Assembly (NCBI RefSeq): GCF_019704555.1
Contig: NZ_AP024745.1
Coordinates: 7,386,501 to 7,450,500, forward strand
Direction of reading: 5' to 3'
DNA: 64,000 nt
Source of the DNA: Actinoplanes sp. L3-i22
GTDB lineage: Bacteria; Actinomycetota; Actinomycetes; Mycobacteriales; Micromonosporaceae
Shown here: piece by piece, positions 26,615-33,815 of the stretch
How the letters are laid out: each line of letters opens with the position of its first letter
Position numbering within the stretch: position 1 is the first letter of the stretch
The notes under the pieces: generated by a model
Told to the model about the DNA's origin: nothing
Seen by the model: only the letters and a program-made list of their open reading frames with translations
Databases searched by the model: none
Program-made: the position numbers and the translations under genes

Positions 26615-27424
26615 TCAGTTCTTCTGCTCCAGGAAGGCCAGGGTGACTGCGGCGAACAGCGGTGAGTCGACGATGTTGTAGTGGGTCAGGCCGGGCAGGA
26701 TGGCCAGCGCGTGCCCGCCGGCGGGCCGGCCCTCGTTCATCCAGCCGCCGTCCCGGAGCCCGCCGTCGAGCAGCTTGAACACCTCGACGAAGTGGCTCGG
26801 CGGCGCCATGTCGGCGTCGGCGGCGACCACCAGGGTCGGCACCCGCAGGTTGCGGACCTCGTCGGTGAAGTCGAAGTCCTTGGCCATCCACTCGCCGGCC
26901 TTGTCGAGCAGCTTCGGGAAGTCCTCCGGGCGCGGGGCGACCCGCTGGTAGAGCTCGTACATCGGCGTTTCTTTCATGAAGTCGGCCGCCGCGGCGGTGA
27001 CCTGGCCCTGCTGCTGAAGGATCTCCGGATAGGTGGCGGCCCGGCTGATGTGCGCGGACGCCGCCACCAGCCGGCCCACCTTCGCCGGGTGCCGGAACGC
27101 GACGTGATAGGCCACCCCGCCGCCGAGCGAGAAACCGGCCACGGCCGGCTGGTCCAGGCCGAGGTGGTCGATCAGCGCGGCCACGTCGTCGGCCATCAGC
27201 CCGAGGTCCAGCGGCCGGTCGATGTCGGCGGTGCGGCCGTGCCCCTGCAGGTCGACCAGGATCACCCGGTGCTTCGCGGCCAGCGCGGGCAGGATCGGCC
27301 CGAACATCTCCCCCGAGCCGAGACCGCCGTGCAGCAGGACCAGCGGGCTGCCCTCGCCGTGCGTCTCGTAGTAGAGGTTGATGCCGTTGACCTCGGCGTA
27401 CTGACCCGAACCAAAGCTCGTCAT
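26615..27424 (-). CDS. Alpha/beta hydrolase
   Basis: 269 residues from MTSFGSGQYAEVNGINLYYE (GAGGGAG 8 bases upstream; a longer frame to 27490 has no such site). The nucleophile elbow is GFSLGGG near residue 95; the oxyanion region is LLHGGLGSGEMFGP; the late Asp lies in VAADADM and the His in LTHYNIV. It is of the soluble, cytoplasmic type close to 3-oxoadipate enol-lactonase/esterase-like proteins; substrate unknown. It is divergent from the ECF sigma factor at 27514, a pairing that suggests it belongs to that sigma's regulon. Confidence 0.82.
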   Translation of the reverse strand: MTSFGSGQYAEVNGINLYYETHGEGSPLVLLHGGLGSGEMFGPILPALAAKHRVILVDLQGHGRTADIDRPLDLGLMADDVAALIDHLGLDQPAVAGFSLGGGVAYHVAFRHPAKVGRLVAASAHISRAATYPEILQQQGQVTAAAADFMKETPMYELYQRVAPRPEDFPKLLDKAGEWMAKDFDFTDEVRNLRVPTLVVAADADMAPPSHFVEVFKLLDGGLRDGGWMNEGRPAGGHALAILPGLTHYNIVDSPLFAAVTLAFLEQKN

Positions 27425-27479
27425 GATGTCTCCCTCGTTGCTCACGATCGACTGTTGCCGGTTCAGACCGGGCGTGTGC

Positions 27480-27494
27480 CGCAAACTCATCGGC
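27480..27494. repeat. 15-bp repeat upstream of the sigma factor gene (copy at 28769-28783)
   Basis: CGCAAACTCATCGGC occurs here and, identically and in the same orientation, at 28769-28783. The two copies flank the ECF sigma gene; each lies upstream of, or at, the start of a minus-strand gene (hydrolase, STAS protein). A shared regulatory site is possible. Confidence 0.4.
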
Positions 27495-27513
27495 GCGCGC
27501 TAGGTTTTCTCGC

Positions 27514-28482
27514 GTGGCCGACACGACGATGCAATCGCGGCAGCTGGAGGCGTTCCGGCCGGAGCTGACCGGGCACTGCTACCGGATGCTCGGCTCGGCC
27601 TTCGAGGCCGAGGACGCGGTCCAGGAGACGATGGTCCGGGCCTGGAAAGGGCTGGACCGGTTCGAGGGGCGCTCCGCGCTGCGGTCCTGGCTGTACCGGA
27701 TCGCGACGAACGTCTGCCTGACCATGCTGACCAGCGCGCAGTTGCGGGTCCGGCCGATGGATCTCGGCCCGGCCGGGTCCGGGCACGCCACCGACCCGGG
27801 CGAGCCGCGGCCCGAGCAGATCTGGGTGGGCCCGGTGCCGGACGCCCGGGTGCTGGCCGCGGTCGCCGACCCGGCCGACGTGGTCGCCGGGCGGGAGTCG
27901 ATCCGGCTGGCGTTCATCGCCGCGCTGCAGCACCTGCCGCCCCAGCAGCGGGCGGTGCTGATCCTGCGGGAGGTGCTGGCCTGGTCGGCGCAGGAGGTGG
28001 CCGACCTGCTCGACACGTCGGTGGCCGGCGTCAACAGCGCCCTGCAGCGGGCCCGCGCCACGATCGCCACGGCCGAGGTCACCGCCGACGTGCACGATCC
28101 GCTGGACAAGGAGCAGCAGGCGCTGCTCAGCAGCTATGTGCGGGCGTTCGAGGCGTACGACCTCGACGCGCTGACCACGCTGCTGCACGACGACGCGAAA
28201 CTGTCGATGCCGCCGCTGCCGCTGTGGCTGCGCGGCCACGACGACATCTCGGCGTGGATGGCCGGCACCGGCAGCGGCTGCCGCGGCTCCCGGCTGGTGC
28301 CGGTGGTGGCCAGCGGCCTGCCGGCGTTCGGGCAGTACCGGCCGAGCCGGACCGGCGCCGGGCACGACCCGTGGGCGCTGATCGTGCTGGAGATCTCAGC
28401 CGGGCGCATCGCCGGGGTCAACAACTTCCTGGACACCGCCCGGCTGTTCCCGCTGTTCGGGCTCCCGGCCCACCTCGGGTAA
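27514..28482 (+). CDS. ECF RNA polymerase sigma factor with C-terminal SnoaL-like domain
   Basis: 322 residues. Region 2 is [22 protein letters not shown] and [16 protein letters not shown]; region 4 is [20 protein letters not shown] with [15 protein letters not shown]. After about residue 190 a SnoaL-like domain follows ([20 protein letters not shown]...), as in the SigG/SigJ-like ECF groups that carry this domain instead of a separate anti-sigma factor. In such sigmas the tail modulates activity. TAGGTT 7 bases before the GTG and no ribosome site imply a leaderless message. Its 3' end overlaps the convergent STAS gene by 87 bp. Confidence 0.9.
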   Translation: MADTTMQSRQLEAFRPELTGHCYRMLGSAFEAEDAVQETMVRAWKGLDRFEGRSALRSWLYRIATNVCLTMLTSAQLRVRPMDLGPAGSGHATDPGEPRPEQIWVGPVPDARVLAAVADPADVVAGRESIRLAFIAALQHLPPQQRAVLILREVLAWSAQEVADLLDTSVAGVNSALQRARATIATAEVTADVHDPLDKEQQALLSSYVRAFEAYDLDALTTLLHDDAKLSMPPLPLWLRGHDDISAWMAGTGSGCRGSRLVPVVASGLPAFGQYRPSRTGAGHDPWALIVLEISAGRIAGVNNFLDTARLFPLFGLPAHLG

Positions 28483-28779
28483 CTCGCCGGCCAGCCCGAG
28501 CAGGCGGATCAGGCCGCGCAGGTCCGGGCGGGCGCCGGCGAGCAGCAGGCGCCGGCCGTGCCGGCGCGCGGTCAGCCGGAGCCGGGCCAGGGCCTCGACC
28601 GTCACGACGGTCGGCCGGGTCACGCCGGACACGTCGCAGAGCACTACTCCGCGGTCCCCGGCGTCCAGCAGCGCGGACAGGCCGGCGCACAGGCCGGGGA
28701 TGTCCGCTCGGGTGACCGTCGAACCGACGGCGAACAAGACCGCCACGTGATGAGGACCGACCGGGGCGCGCAAACTCAT
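28396..28779 (-). CDS. STAS-domain protein (anti-sigma factor antagonist-like)
   Basis: 127 residues. [21 protein letters not shown] followed by [19 protein letters not shown] and [12 protein letters not shown] is the strand-helix pattern of a STAS domain. The usual phosphorylatable Ser sits in a modified loop ([14 protein letters not shown]). STAS proteins bind anti-sigma kinases in partner-switching. It overlaps the 3' end of the ECF sigma gene on the opposite strand by 87 bp, so the two transcripts are antisense there. It begins 10 bp after the SDR gene stop and is probably co-transcribed with it. The C-terminal 25 residues look disordered. Confidence 0.7.
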   Translation of the reverse strand: MSLRAPVGPHHVAVLFAVGSTVTRADIPGLCAGLSALLDAGDRGVVLCDVSGVTRPTVVTVEALARLRLTARRHGRRLLLAGARPDLRGLIRLLGLAGELPEVGREPEQREQPGGVQEVVDPGDAPG

Positions 28780-28789
28780 CGGCACTGCG

Positions 28790-29557
28790 TCACCAGTCGA
28801 GGGCCGCGGGAGTGAACGGCTCGTCCTCCGGGGCCGCCTTCCGCGCGGCGAGCTGGGCGACGGCGGCGTCGCCGACCGGGATACGCAGCGGAGTCCGCTC
28901 GTCCTCCAGCGCCGCCGCGACCGCCCGCGCGACCTCCGCCACGGTGATCGGCGCCGACCGGAACCTCGGCAGCTGATCGAGCAGCGGACGGTACGGATTG
29001 TCGTCGTCGAGGTACATCCGGGCCCGCTCCGCCCCGCCGGAGGCGACCGCGCCCGGCTGGAACACCTGCACCGCGACGCCGAAGTGCCGCGCCTCGATCG
29101 CGAGCGTCTCCGCGAACGCCTCCAGCGCCCACTTGCTGGCCGCATAGGTGCCGATCAGCGGGATCACCAGGCGGCCCTGAATGCTGGAGACGAACAGGAT
29201 CCGCCCCGCCCCACGCTCGCGCATCCCGGGCAGGACGGCCTGCGCCACCCGGAGCGCGCCGAACGTGTTGAGCTCGAAGATCCGCTGGACCTCGGCCATC
29301 GGCACCGTCTCGACCGGGGCCCGGAGCGTGTCGCCGGCGTTGCTGATCAGCACGTCGACGCGGCCGGCGGCGGCCACGGCGGCCCCGACCGACTCCGGCA
29401 CGGTCACGTCCAGCGCCAGCCGCAGCACCGCCGGCACGCCGGTGAGCGCGGTGACGTCGCGGGCGGTGGCGATCACCTCGTGGCCGCGCTCGGTCAGCTC
29501 CTCGGCCAGGCCTTTCCCGATGCCCCTGGATGCTCCGGTGATCAGAATCCGGCTCAC
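28790..29557 (-). CDS. Short-chain dehydrogenase/reductase
   Basis: 255 residues, standard classical SDR. The cofactor motif is TGASRGIG near residue 7, NAG lies in LISNAGD, and the active site YAASK is near residue 150 with the preceding Ser in FVSSIQG. It oxidises or reduces an alcohol/carbonyl with NAD(P)(H). It is divergent from the HxlR regulator at 29638, which is the likely controller; a large inverted repeat lies between them. Substrate unknown. Confidence 0.87.
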   Translation of the reverse strand: MSRILITGASRGIGKGLAEELTERGHEVIATARDVTALTGVPAVLRLALDVTVPESVGAAVAAAGRVDVLISNAGDTLRAPVETVPMAEVQRIFELNTFGALRVAQAVLPGMRERGAGRILFVSSIQGRLVIPLIGTYAASKWALEAFAETLAIEARHFGVAVQVFQPGAVASGGAERARMYLDDDNPYRPLLDQLPRFRSAPITVAEVARAVAAALEDERTPLRIPVGDAAVAQLAARKAAPEDEPFTPAALDW

Positions 29558-29574
29558 GCTGTGCCCCGCCCTCT

Positions 29575-29661
29575 AGTCGGTTCGATTTCTGGACTCACCA
29601 TAGGCCGCCCGGGGCGGCCGCACGCTAGGGTTGCGGGGTGAGTCACAAAATCGAACCGACC
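29575..29661. promoter_or_regulatory. Long imperfect inverted repeat spanning the SDR/HxlR divergent promoter
   Basis: Arms 29575-29599 and 29637-29661 match at 21 of 25 positions as inverted copies (core GTCGGTTCGATTT / AAATCGAACCGAC). The right arm includes the first eight codons of the HxlR gene. The left arm read on the minus strand would encode nearly the same residues. A GGCCGCC/GGCGGCC palindrome and the HxlR -10 (TAGGGT, 29626-29631) lie between the arms. Probable HxlR operator. Confidence 0.6.
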
Positions 29662-29997
29662 AACCTGGGTGGCCCGCGGGTGTGTTCGATCGCCGACGCG
29701 CTGCAGATCCTCGGCGACCGCTGGAGCCTGCTCGTGATGCGCGAGATCAGCTTCGGCGTCCACCGCTTCAGCGACATCAAGACCAACACCGGCGCCCCGC
29801 GCGAGACGCTGACCCAGCGGCTGCGCCGGCTCGAGGACGCCGGACTGCTCCGGCGCCGGCCCTATCAGCAGCGGCCGCCGCGCGACGAATACCTGCTGAC
29901 GCCGGCCGGCGAGGACATCGTGCCGGTCCTGCAGGCGCTGCGGCGCTTCGGCGAGCGCCACGTCACGCCGCTGCTCCACACTCCCGCGGAGCGCTAG
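29638..29997 (+). CDS. HxlR-family transcriptional regulator
   Basis: 119 residues with the HxlR winged-helix pattern: VCSIADALQILGDRWSLLVM, REISFGVHRFSDIKTN, ETLTQRLRRLEDAGLLRRR, YLLTPAGEDIVPVLQAL. HxlR proteins are small dimeric regulators that often sense electrophiles or redox state and control a divergent oxidoreductase. The start is a GTG with TAGGGT 6 bases upstream, so probably leaderless. Its stop overlaps that of the convergent quinone oxidoreductase by 3 bases. Confidence 0.9.
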   Translation: MSHKIEPTNLGGPRVCSIADALQILGDRWSLLVMREISFGVHRFSDIKTNTGAPRETLTQRLRRLEDAGLLRRRPYQQRPPRDEYLLTPAGEDIVPVLQALRRFGERHVTPLLHTPAER

Positions 29998-30896
29998 CCG
30001 GCGAGCAGCACGAGCTTGCCGCTCGCCGCGCCGGCCTCGATGGCCCGGTGCGCATCAGCGACCTCGGCCAGCGGGAAGCCGCGGACGGGCGGGAGCTGGA
30101 AGCGTCCCGATGCGATCAGCGGGCCGATCTCGGTGAGCGCGTGCAGGGCGCGCCCGGAGTCGCCCCTGCTGAACCGCACGCCGTACTGCTGCGCGCCCAG
30201 GAAATCCGCGACCGTCAGCACCTGCTGCGGACCACCGGCCAGGCCGATCAGTTCGGGCAGGATGCCGCTGCCGGCCACATCCAGCGCGAAGTCGACGCCG
30301 CCCGGAGCCAGCTCCCGGACCCGCCCGGACAGGCCTTCGCCGTAGACGACGGGCTCGGCGCCCAGCAAACCCAACAGCTGCTGGTTCGCCGCGGCCGCGG
30401 TGCCGATCACGCGAGCGCCCCGGGCCACGGCAAGCTGGACCGCGGCGCTGCCGATGCTCCCGGACGCGCCGCTGATCAGCACGCTGCTGCCCGCGCTGAC
30501 GCCGAGCTGGTCGAGCGCCCGCATGGCCGTCTCGATCGCGGCCGGCAGCGCGGCGGCGGACGCGAAGCCGATCGACGACGGGATCGGCGCGTAGAACGAC
30601 AGCACCGCCGACTCGGCCTGGGCCGCCCCGGCGCCGCAGAACCCGAACACCTGGTCGCCGACCGCCACGTCGGTGACGCCCTCGCCGAGCTCGTCGACGA
30701 CGCCGGCCGCCTCGTAGCCCAGGGTCTGCGGTAGCTCCTGATCCATCAGCCCTTGGCGTTTGCGCGCGTCGCTGAGGCTGATGCCGGCCGCGCGCACCAC
30801 GATGCGAACCTCACCGCTCTCGGGATGCGGCTCCGGAAGATCCGCGAGCTCGAGGACCTCCGGACCGCCGAACCTGCTGAATCGCACTGCTCTCAT
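29994..30896 (-). CDS. Zinc-type alcohol dehydrogenase-like quinone oxidoreductase (MDR family)
   Basis: 300 residues from MRAVRFSRFGGPEVLELADL, a typical start for NADPH:quinone oxidoreductases of the MDR superfamily. The GroES-like half contains GYEAAGVVDELGEGV; the nucleotide-binding loop is ISGASGSIGSAAVQLA. Structural and catalytic zinc cysteines are absent, as in the quinone reductase branch. It reduces quinones or enones with NADPH. It is divergent from the TetR gene at 30957, with an operator-like palindrome between, so it is probably repressed by that protein. Confidence 0.87.
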   Translation of the reverse strand: MRAVRFSRFGGPEVLELADLPEPHPESGEVRIVVRAAGISLSDARKRQGLMDQELPQTLGYEAAGVVDELGEGVTDVAVGDQVFGFCGAGAAQAESAVLSFYAPIPSSIGFASAAALPAAIETAMRALDQLGVSAGSSVLISGASGSIGSAAVQLAVARGARVIGTAAAANQQLLGLLGAEPVVYGEGLSGRVRELAPGGVDFALDVAGSGILPELIGLAGGPQQVLTVADFLGAQQYGVRFSRGDSGRALHALTEIGPLIASGRFQLPPVRGFPLAEVADAHRAIEAGAASGKLVLLAG

Positions 30897-30916
30897 CGGG
30901 CGAGCATACCCATTTC

Positions 30917-30930
30917 TGGAGTGAGCTCCA
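30917..30930. promoter_or_regulatory. TetR-type operator candidate
   Basis: TGGAG TGAG CTCCA is a palindrome with 5-bp arms, centred between the divergent quinone reductase and TetR genes. A -10-like TACAGT (30945-30950) lies 6 bases before the TetR ATG. Confidence 0.45.
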
Positions 30931-30956
30931 AGTTTATGGTTTGCTACAGTTAACCG

Positions 30957-31571
30957 ATGCCTGAACCGGGACTTCGTGAGCTCAAGCGGGCGCGCACCCG
31001 CCGACTGATCGCCGACACCGCGGCGCGGCTCTTCGCCGAGCGCGGGTACGAGCAGGTGACGGTCAGCGAGATCGCCCGCGCGGCCGAGGTGGCGGAGCAG
31101 ACCCTCTACAACTACTTCCCTACCAAAGAGCAGTTGATCCTCGACCGCGAACAGGAGATCGAGCAGCGGCTGACCGACCTGATCCGCTCCCGGCCCGCGG
31201 GGGTCAGCCCGGCGGCCGCCATCCGCGACTACGTCCTGCAGACGGTGGCGAACATCCGCGACAGCCCGCCGGAGAGTGCCCGGGGAGCGCTCGGATATCT
31301 GGCCGCGATCAGCCCGGCGGTCAACCGGCTGGCCCTGGAGCTGACCGACCGTCAGGCCGGCGCCCTGGCCGCGGCGATCGCCGAGACCAGCCCGGTTCCC
31401 CCGGCGGTCGCCGGCTTGCAGGGCATCGCGGTGGCCGGCGTCTTCCGGCTGATCATGACCGAGGCGGGCCGGCGCACGCACGAGGGCCAGACCCCGGCCG
31501 CGATAGCCGACGCGCTGCAGCCCGAGATCGCGAACGTCCTCACCGAGCTCGACCGCTGGCTGACCCGATAG
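30957..31571 (+). CDS. TetR/AcrR-family regulator
   Basis: 204 residues. The N-terminal helix-turn-helix is canonical: RTRRLIADTAARLFAERGYE, QVTVSEIARAAEVAEQTLYNYFPTKEQL. The C-terminal ligand domain is unclassified. It is divergent from the quinone oxidoreductase gene (60 bp apart), which it presumably represses together with itself. The message looks leaderless. Confidence 0.9.
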   Translation: MPEPGLRELKRARTRRLIADTAARLFAERGYEQVTVSEIARAAEVAEQTLYNYFPTKEQLILDREQEIEQRLTDLIRSRPAGVSPAAAIRDYVLQTVANIRDSPPESARGALGYLAAISPAVNRLALELTDRQAGALAAAIAETSPVPPAVAGLQGIAVAGVFRLIMTEAGRRTHEGQTPAAIADALQPEIANVLTELDRWLTR

Positions 31572-31679
31572 GCGAACTCGTAGTCGCACGTGAGCAGCAC
31601 CAGCGAGCGTGCCGCACGGAACTCAACCGGCCTTGGCAGCGAACCGGCTCTCTCTGCCCTGCTCGGGTGTCGGGCCGAG

Positions 31680-31910
31680 TCACGGTGTTCGGTGGGCGAT
31701 GGCGAGCCGGGTCCGGTACTGCTTGGTGATCGCTCCGTCGTAGACGTCGTCGATCAGCTCATGCGCACGTCGGGGTCAAGCCAGTGGAAAGCGGTCGCGG
31801 AGAGGATCGCGCCGAAGGTTCCGTTCGAGGGCTGCCAGTCCTCGAAGGCCGCCGCGACGACGGTGACCTTCGGGAACTGCGCGAGGTTGCGCCGGGCGAT
31901 GGCGGCCTCG
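31680..31910 (-). pseudogene. SAM-dependent methyltransferase relic with internal deletion
   Basis: On the minus strand the first part reads EAAIARRNLAQFPKVTVVAA, FEDWQPSNGTFGAILSATAF and HWLDPDVRM, the middle of a class I methyltransferase of the common actinobacterial type. It then hits TGA at once. One frame over, directly at that point, the reading resumes as ELIDDVYDGAITKQYRTRLA and ends AHRTP-stop (31680-31682), the expected C-terminus of the same family. The N-terminal SAM-binding part and about 80 central residues are gone. It lies downstream of the universal stress gene; 31572-31679 holds nothing recognisable. Confidence 0.65.
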
Positions 31911-31934
31911 CCCGAGGATCGCTCCTCGGGCGAG
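31907..31934 (-). terminator. Strong hairpin terminator downstream of the universal stress protein gene
   Basis: A perfect 12-bp stem (31907-31918 with 31923-31934), 4-nt loop TCGC, beginning 16 bases after the stop of 31950-32372. It overlaps the start of the methyltransferase relic. Confidence 0.7.
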
Positions 31935-31949
31935 CCTGGGCGGCCGCGC

Positions 31950-32372
31950 CTACGGGACCACCGTGACCGGCCAGCGGCCGCAACGGACCAGGCGGTGCGC
32001 GACCGAGCCGGCGATGCGGTGCAGCGGGCTCCGCGAGCGGCCGACGATCACCGCGTCCGCCCACATCCGCGTCGCCACCTGGCACAACTGGGCGAACGGG
32101 TCGCCGTGCCGGGTGAAGATCTCGCAGTCCACCCCGAACCGGGACAGCTGCAGCGTGTCGTGCAGCTCGGCCGGCAGGGTGTCCCCGTTCGCGAAGGACG
32201 CCGCGATCGAGGCCGCGAACGGATCGGCGAACGACAGCATGCCGCCCGCCACCGGTCGCACGTGCACGCCGACCAGCCGCCAGCCCTGCCGCCGGGCCAT
32301 CCCGGCCGCGTAGGCGCCGGCGCGCATCGACGTCTCCGACTCGTCCAGACCCACGACGATCACGCCGGGCAT
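31950..32372 (-). CDS. Universal stress protein (UspA family)
   Basis: 140 residues from MPGVIVVGLDESETSMRAGA (32372); the open frame runs 32 codons further but without Usp similarity. The C-terminal ATP-binding motif is visible as IVGRSRSPLHRIAGSVAHRL followed by CGRWPVTVVP, close to the G-2x-G-9x-G-S/T pattern but with R in the first G-x-x-G step, so ATP binding is uncertain. Single Usp domain, cytoplasmic. It is a monocistronic gene with a hairpin terminator. Confidence 0.85.
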   Translation of the reverse strand: MPGVIVVGLDESETSMRAGAYAAGMARRQGWRLVGVHVRPVAGGMLSFADPFAASIAASFANGDTLPAELHDTLQLSRFGVDCEIFTRHGDPFAQLCQVATRMWADAVIVGRSRSPLHRIAGSVAHRLVRCGRWPVTVVP

Positions 32373-32532
32373 GTCAGCGGTTCTTGCACGTCGACTCCCG
32401 GGGGACGAGCCGCAACGACAGGTGAGCTTGCTGCCGGGGACTGTAATCTCGCGGAAATCGTTCGGCAATACGCAGAGCCGACCGATGCCGCCCCGGCCCG
32501 CTGGATTCGCGGGCGGGGCAGCGGCGAGCGGC

Positions 32533-33597
32533 TCACCGATACAGGTAGGCGTGCCCGTCCCGGTTGGTCAGGATGAGAATCGTGTCGGTGATCTGGACCG
32601 GGTCGTCACCGGCGGTGAAGCCCTGCTCGGTCAGGTCCCGGACCTGCCCCAGGCTGTCCCACGCCACCGGAACCTCGGCCGGATCATGGTCGGTCCGCGC
32701 ACGGCCGACGATCATGAAGCCGCCCGGCGAGACGTCACGGGCGATGCCCTGGGCACCACCGAGCACCGGCAGCTGGATCAGCGCGCCGTCATGCCAGAGG
32801 AACGGACGCGACGTGCCGCTCTGATCGATCGCCGCGGCGCCGACCACGTCACCGTCGTCGTTCGCACCCGACGGGCGGCTGACCGGATCCGGCACGCCGG
32901 TGACGAGCGCACCGAACGTGGTCACCGCCCCGTCGTGCAGGACGCCCGCCGAGACACCGCACTCGCACGGGTCGCCGGCCGGGACCGGGTACGTGCCGAG
33001 CACGTCACCGGCGTCGGTCAGCCCGGTCGTCTCGGTGCCGGGCGCACGGACACCCAGATCGGTGAACTCCCCGTCCTGCCAGAGGAATCGGTGGGTCTCC
33101 GTGCCGACCGGCCGCTCCACCAGGACCTGGCCAGGGTCGTTGACGGCGAACGCCACCCCAGGGCCGAGATCGGTCAGAAGGTGGTCGCGCCAGACGACGG
33201 CATGGCCCACCCCGGTCGCGTCGGTGCTGTTGCCGGCGATCAGCCCCGAGTCGTTGATGCCGACCGCCGCGGAGATGCCACCGTCGAGCGCGCCCAGGTC
33301 GACGATCCGGCCGTCCGACCAGCTGAAGGCATGCTCGCCGCTCGTGCCGACGACTGTTCCGCCGTCGTTGACCGCGACGCCCGTGGTGGCGGAGCCGTTC
33401 AGGCCGACGACCTCGGTCGGGGCGTATTGCACCTTCTGCGGAGTTCCCGGAGGTCCACCCGGGCCGGACGGCGCGGTGGGATGCACCGGCACGCCGGGCC
33501 CGCCGATCACCGGCGGATCATCGGCCAAAGCCGGCTCGGCGCCGGCGACCAGCACGGCACCAGCTATGACAGGCAGCAGGTAGTGATGGGATCTCAT
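32533..33597 (-). CDS. Secreted HAF-repeat protein
   Basis: 354 residues from MRSHHYLLPVIAGAVLVAGA (33597; GGGGGAG upstream), a Sec signal peptide cleaved near ALA-DD. The mature part consists of repeated units of the type AFSWSDGRIVDLGALDG, VVWRDHLLTDLG, FLWQDGEFTDLG and FLWHDGALIQLPVL, separated by GVAVNDGGTVVG / GINDSGLIAG segments. This is the HAF-repeat, probably a beta-propeller-like extracellular protein of unknown role. It has a proline-rich linker after the signal peptide. It is divergent from a second secreted protein (33816), with 218 bp between them. Confidence 0.8.
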   Translation of the reverse strand: MRSHHYLLPVIAGAVLVAGAEPALADDPPVIGGPGVPVHPTAPSGPGGPPGTPQKVQYAPTEVVGLNGSATTGVAVNDGGTVVGTSGEHAFSWSDGRIVDLGALDGGISAAVGINDSGLIAGNSTDATGVGHAVVWRDHLLTDLGPGVAFAVNDPGQVLVERPVGTETHRFLWQDGEFTDLGVRAPGTETTGLTDAGDVLGTYPVPAGDPCECGVSAGVLHDGAVTTFGALVTGVPDPVSRPSGANDDGDVVGAAAIDQSGTSRPFLWHDGALIQLPVLGGAQGIARDVSPGGFMIVGRARTDHDPAEVPVAWDSLGQVRDLTEQGFTAGDDPVQITDTILILTNRDGHAYLYR

Positions 33598-33815
33598 CTG
33601 GTCTCCCCCGTTGTCCGGCAGTACATTGTGGACTTTAGAACACTTGTACGGCCGGCGGGAAGCCCGGAACCTACTGAGGTCACCGTCCACAGTCGATTTG
33701 ACGTGTCGATATCGGCTGGCGATTCATCGGTTTCCGGTGAGAAAGTCTCATCGATCGGTTCGATGATCTTGGATCTGGGCTGTTCTTGTCGATCGATCTT
33801 CACGGGGAAGGTTTC

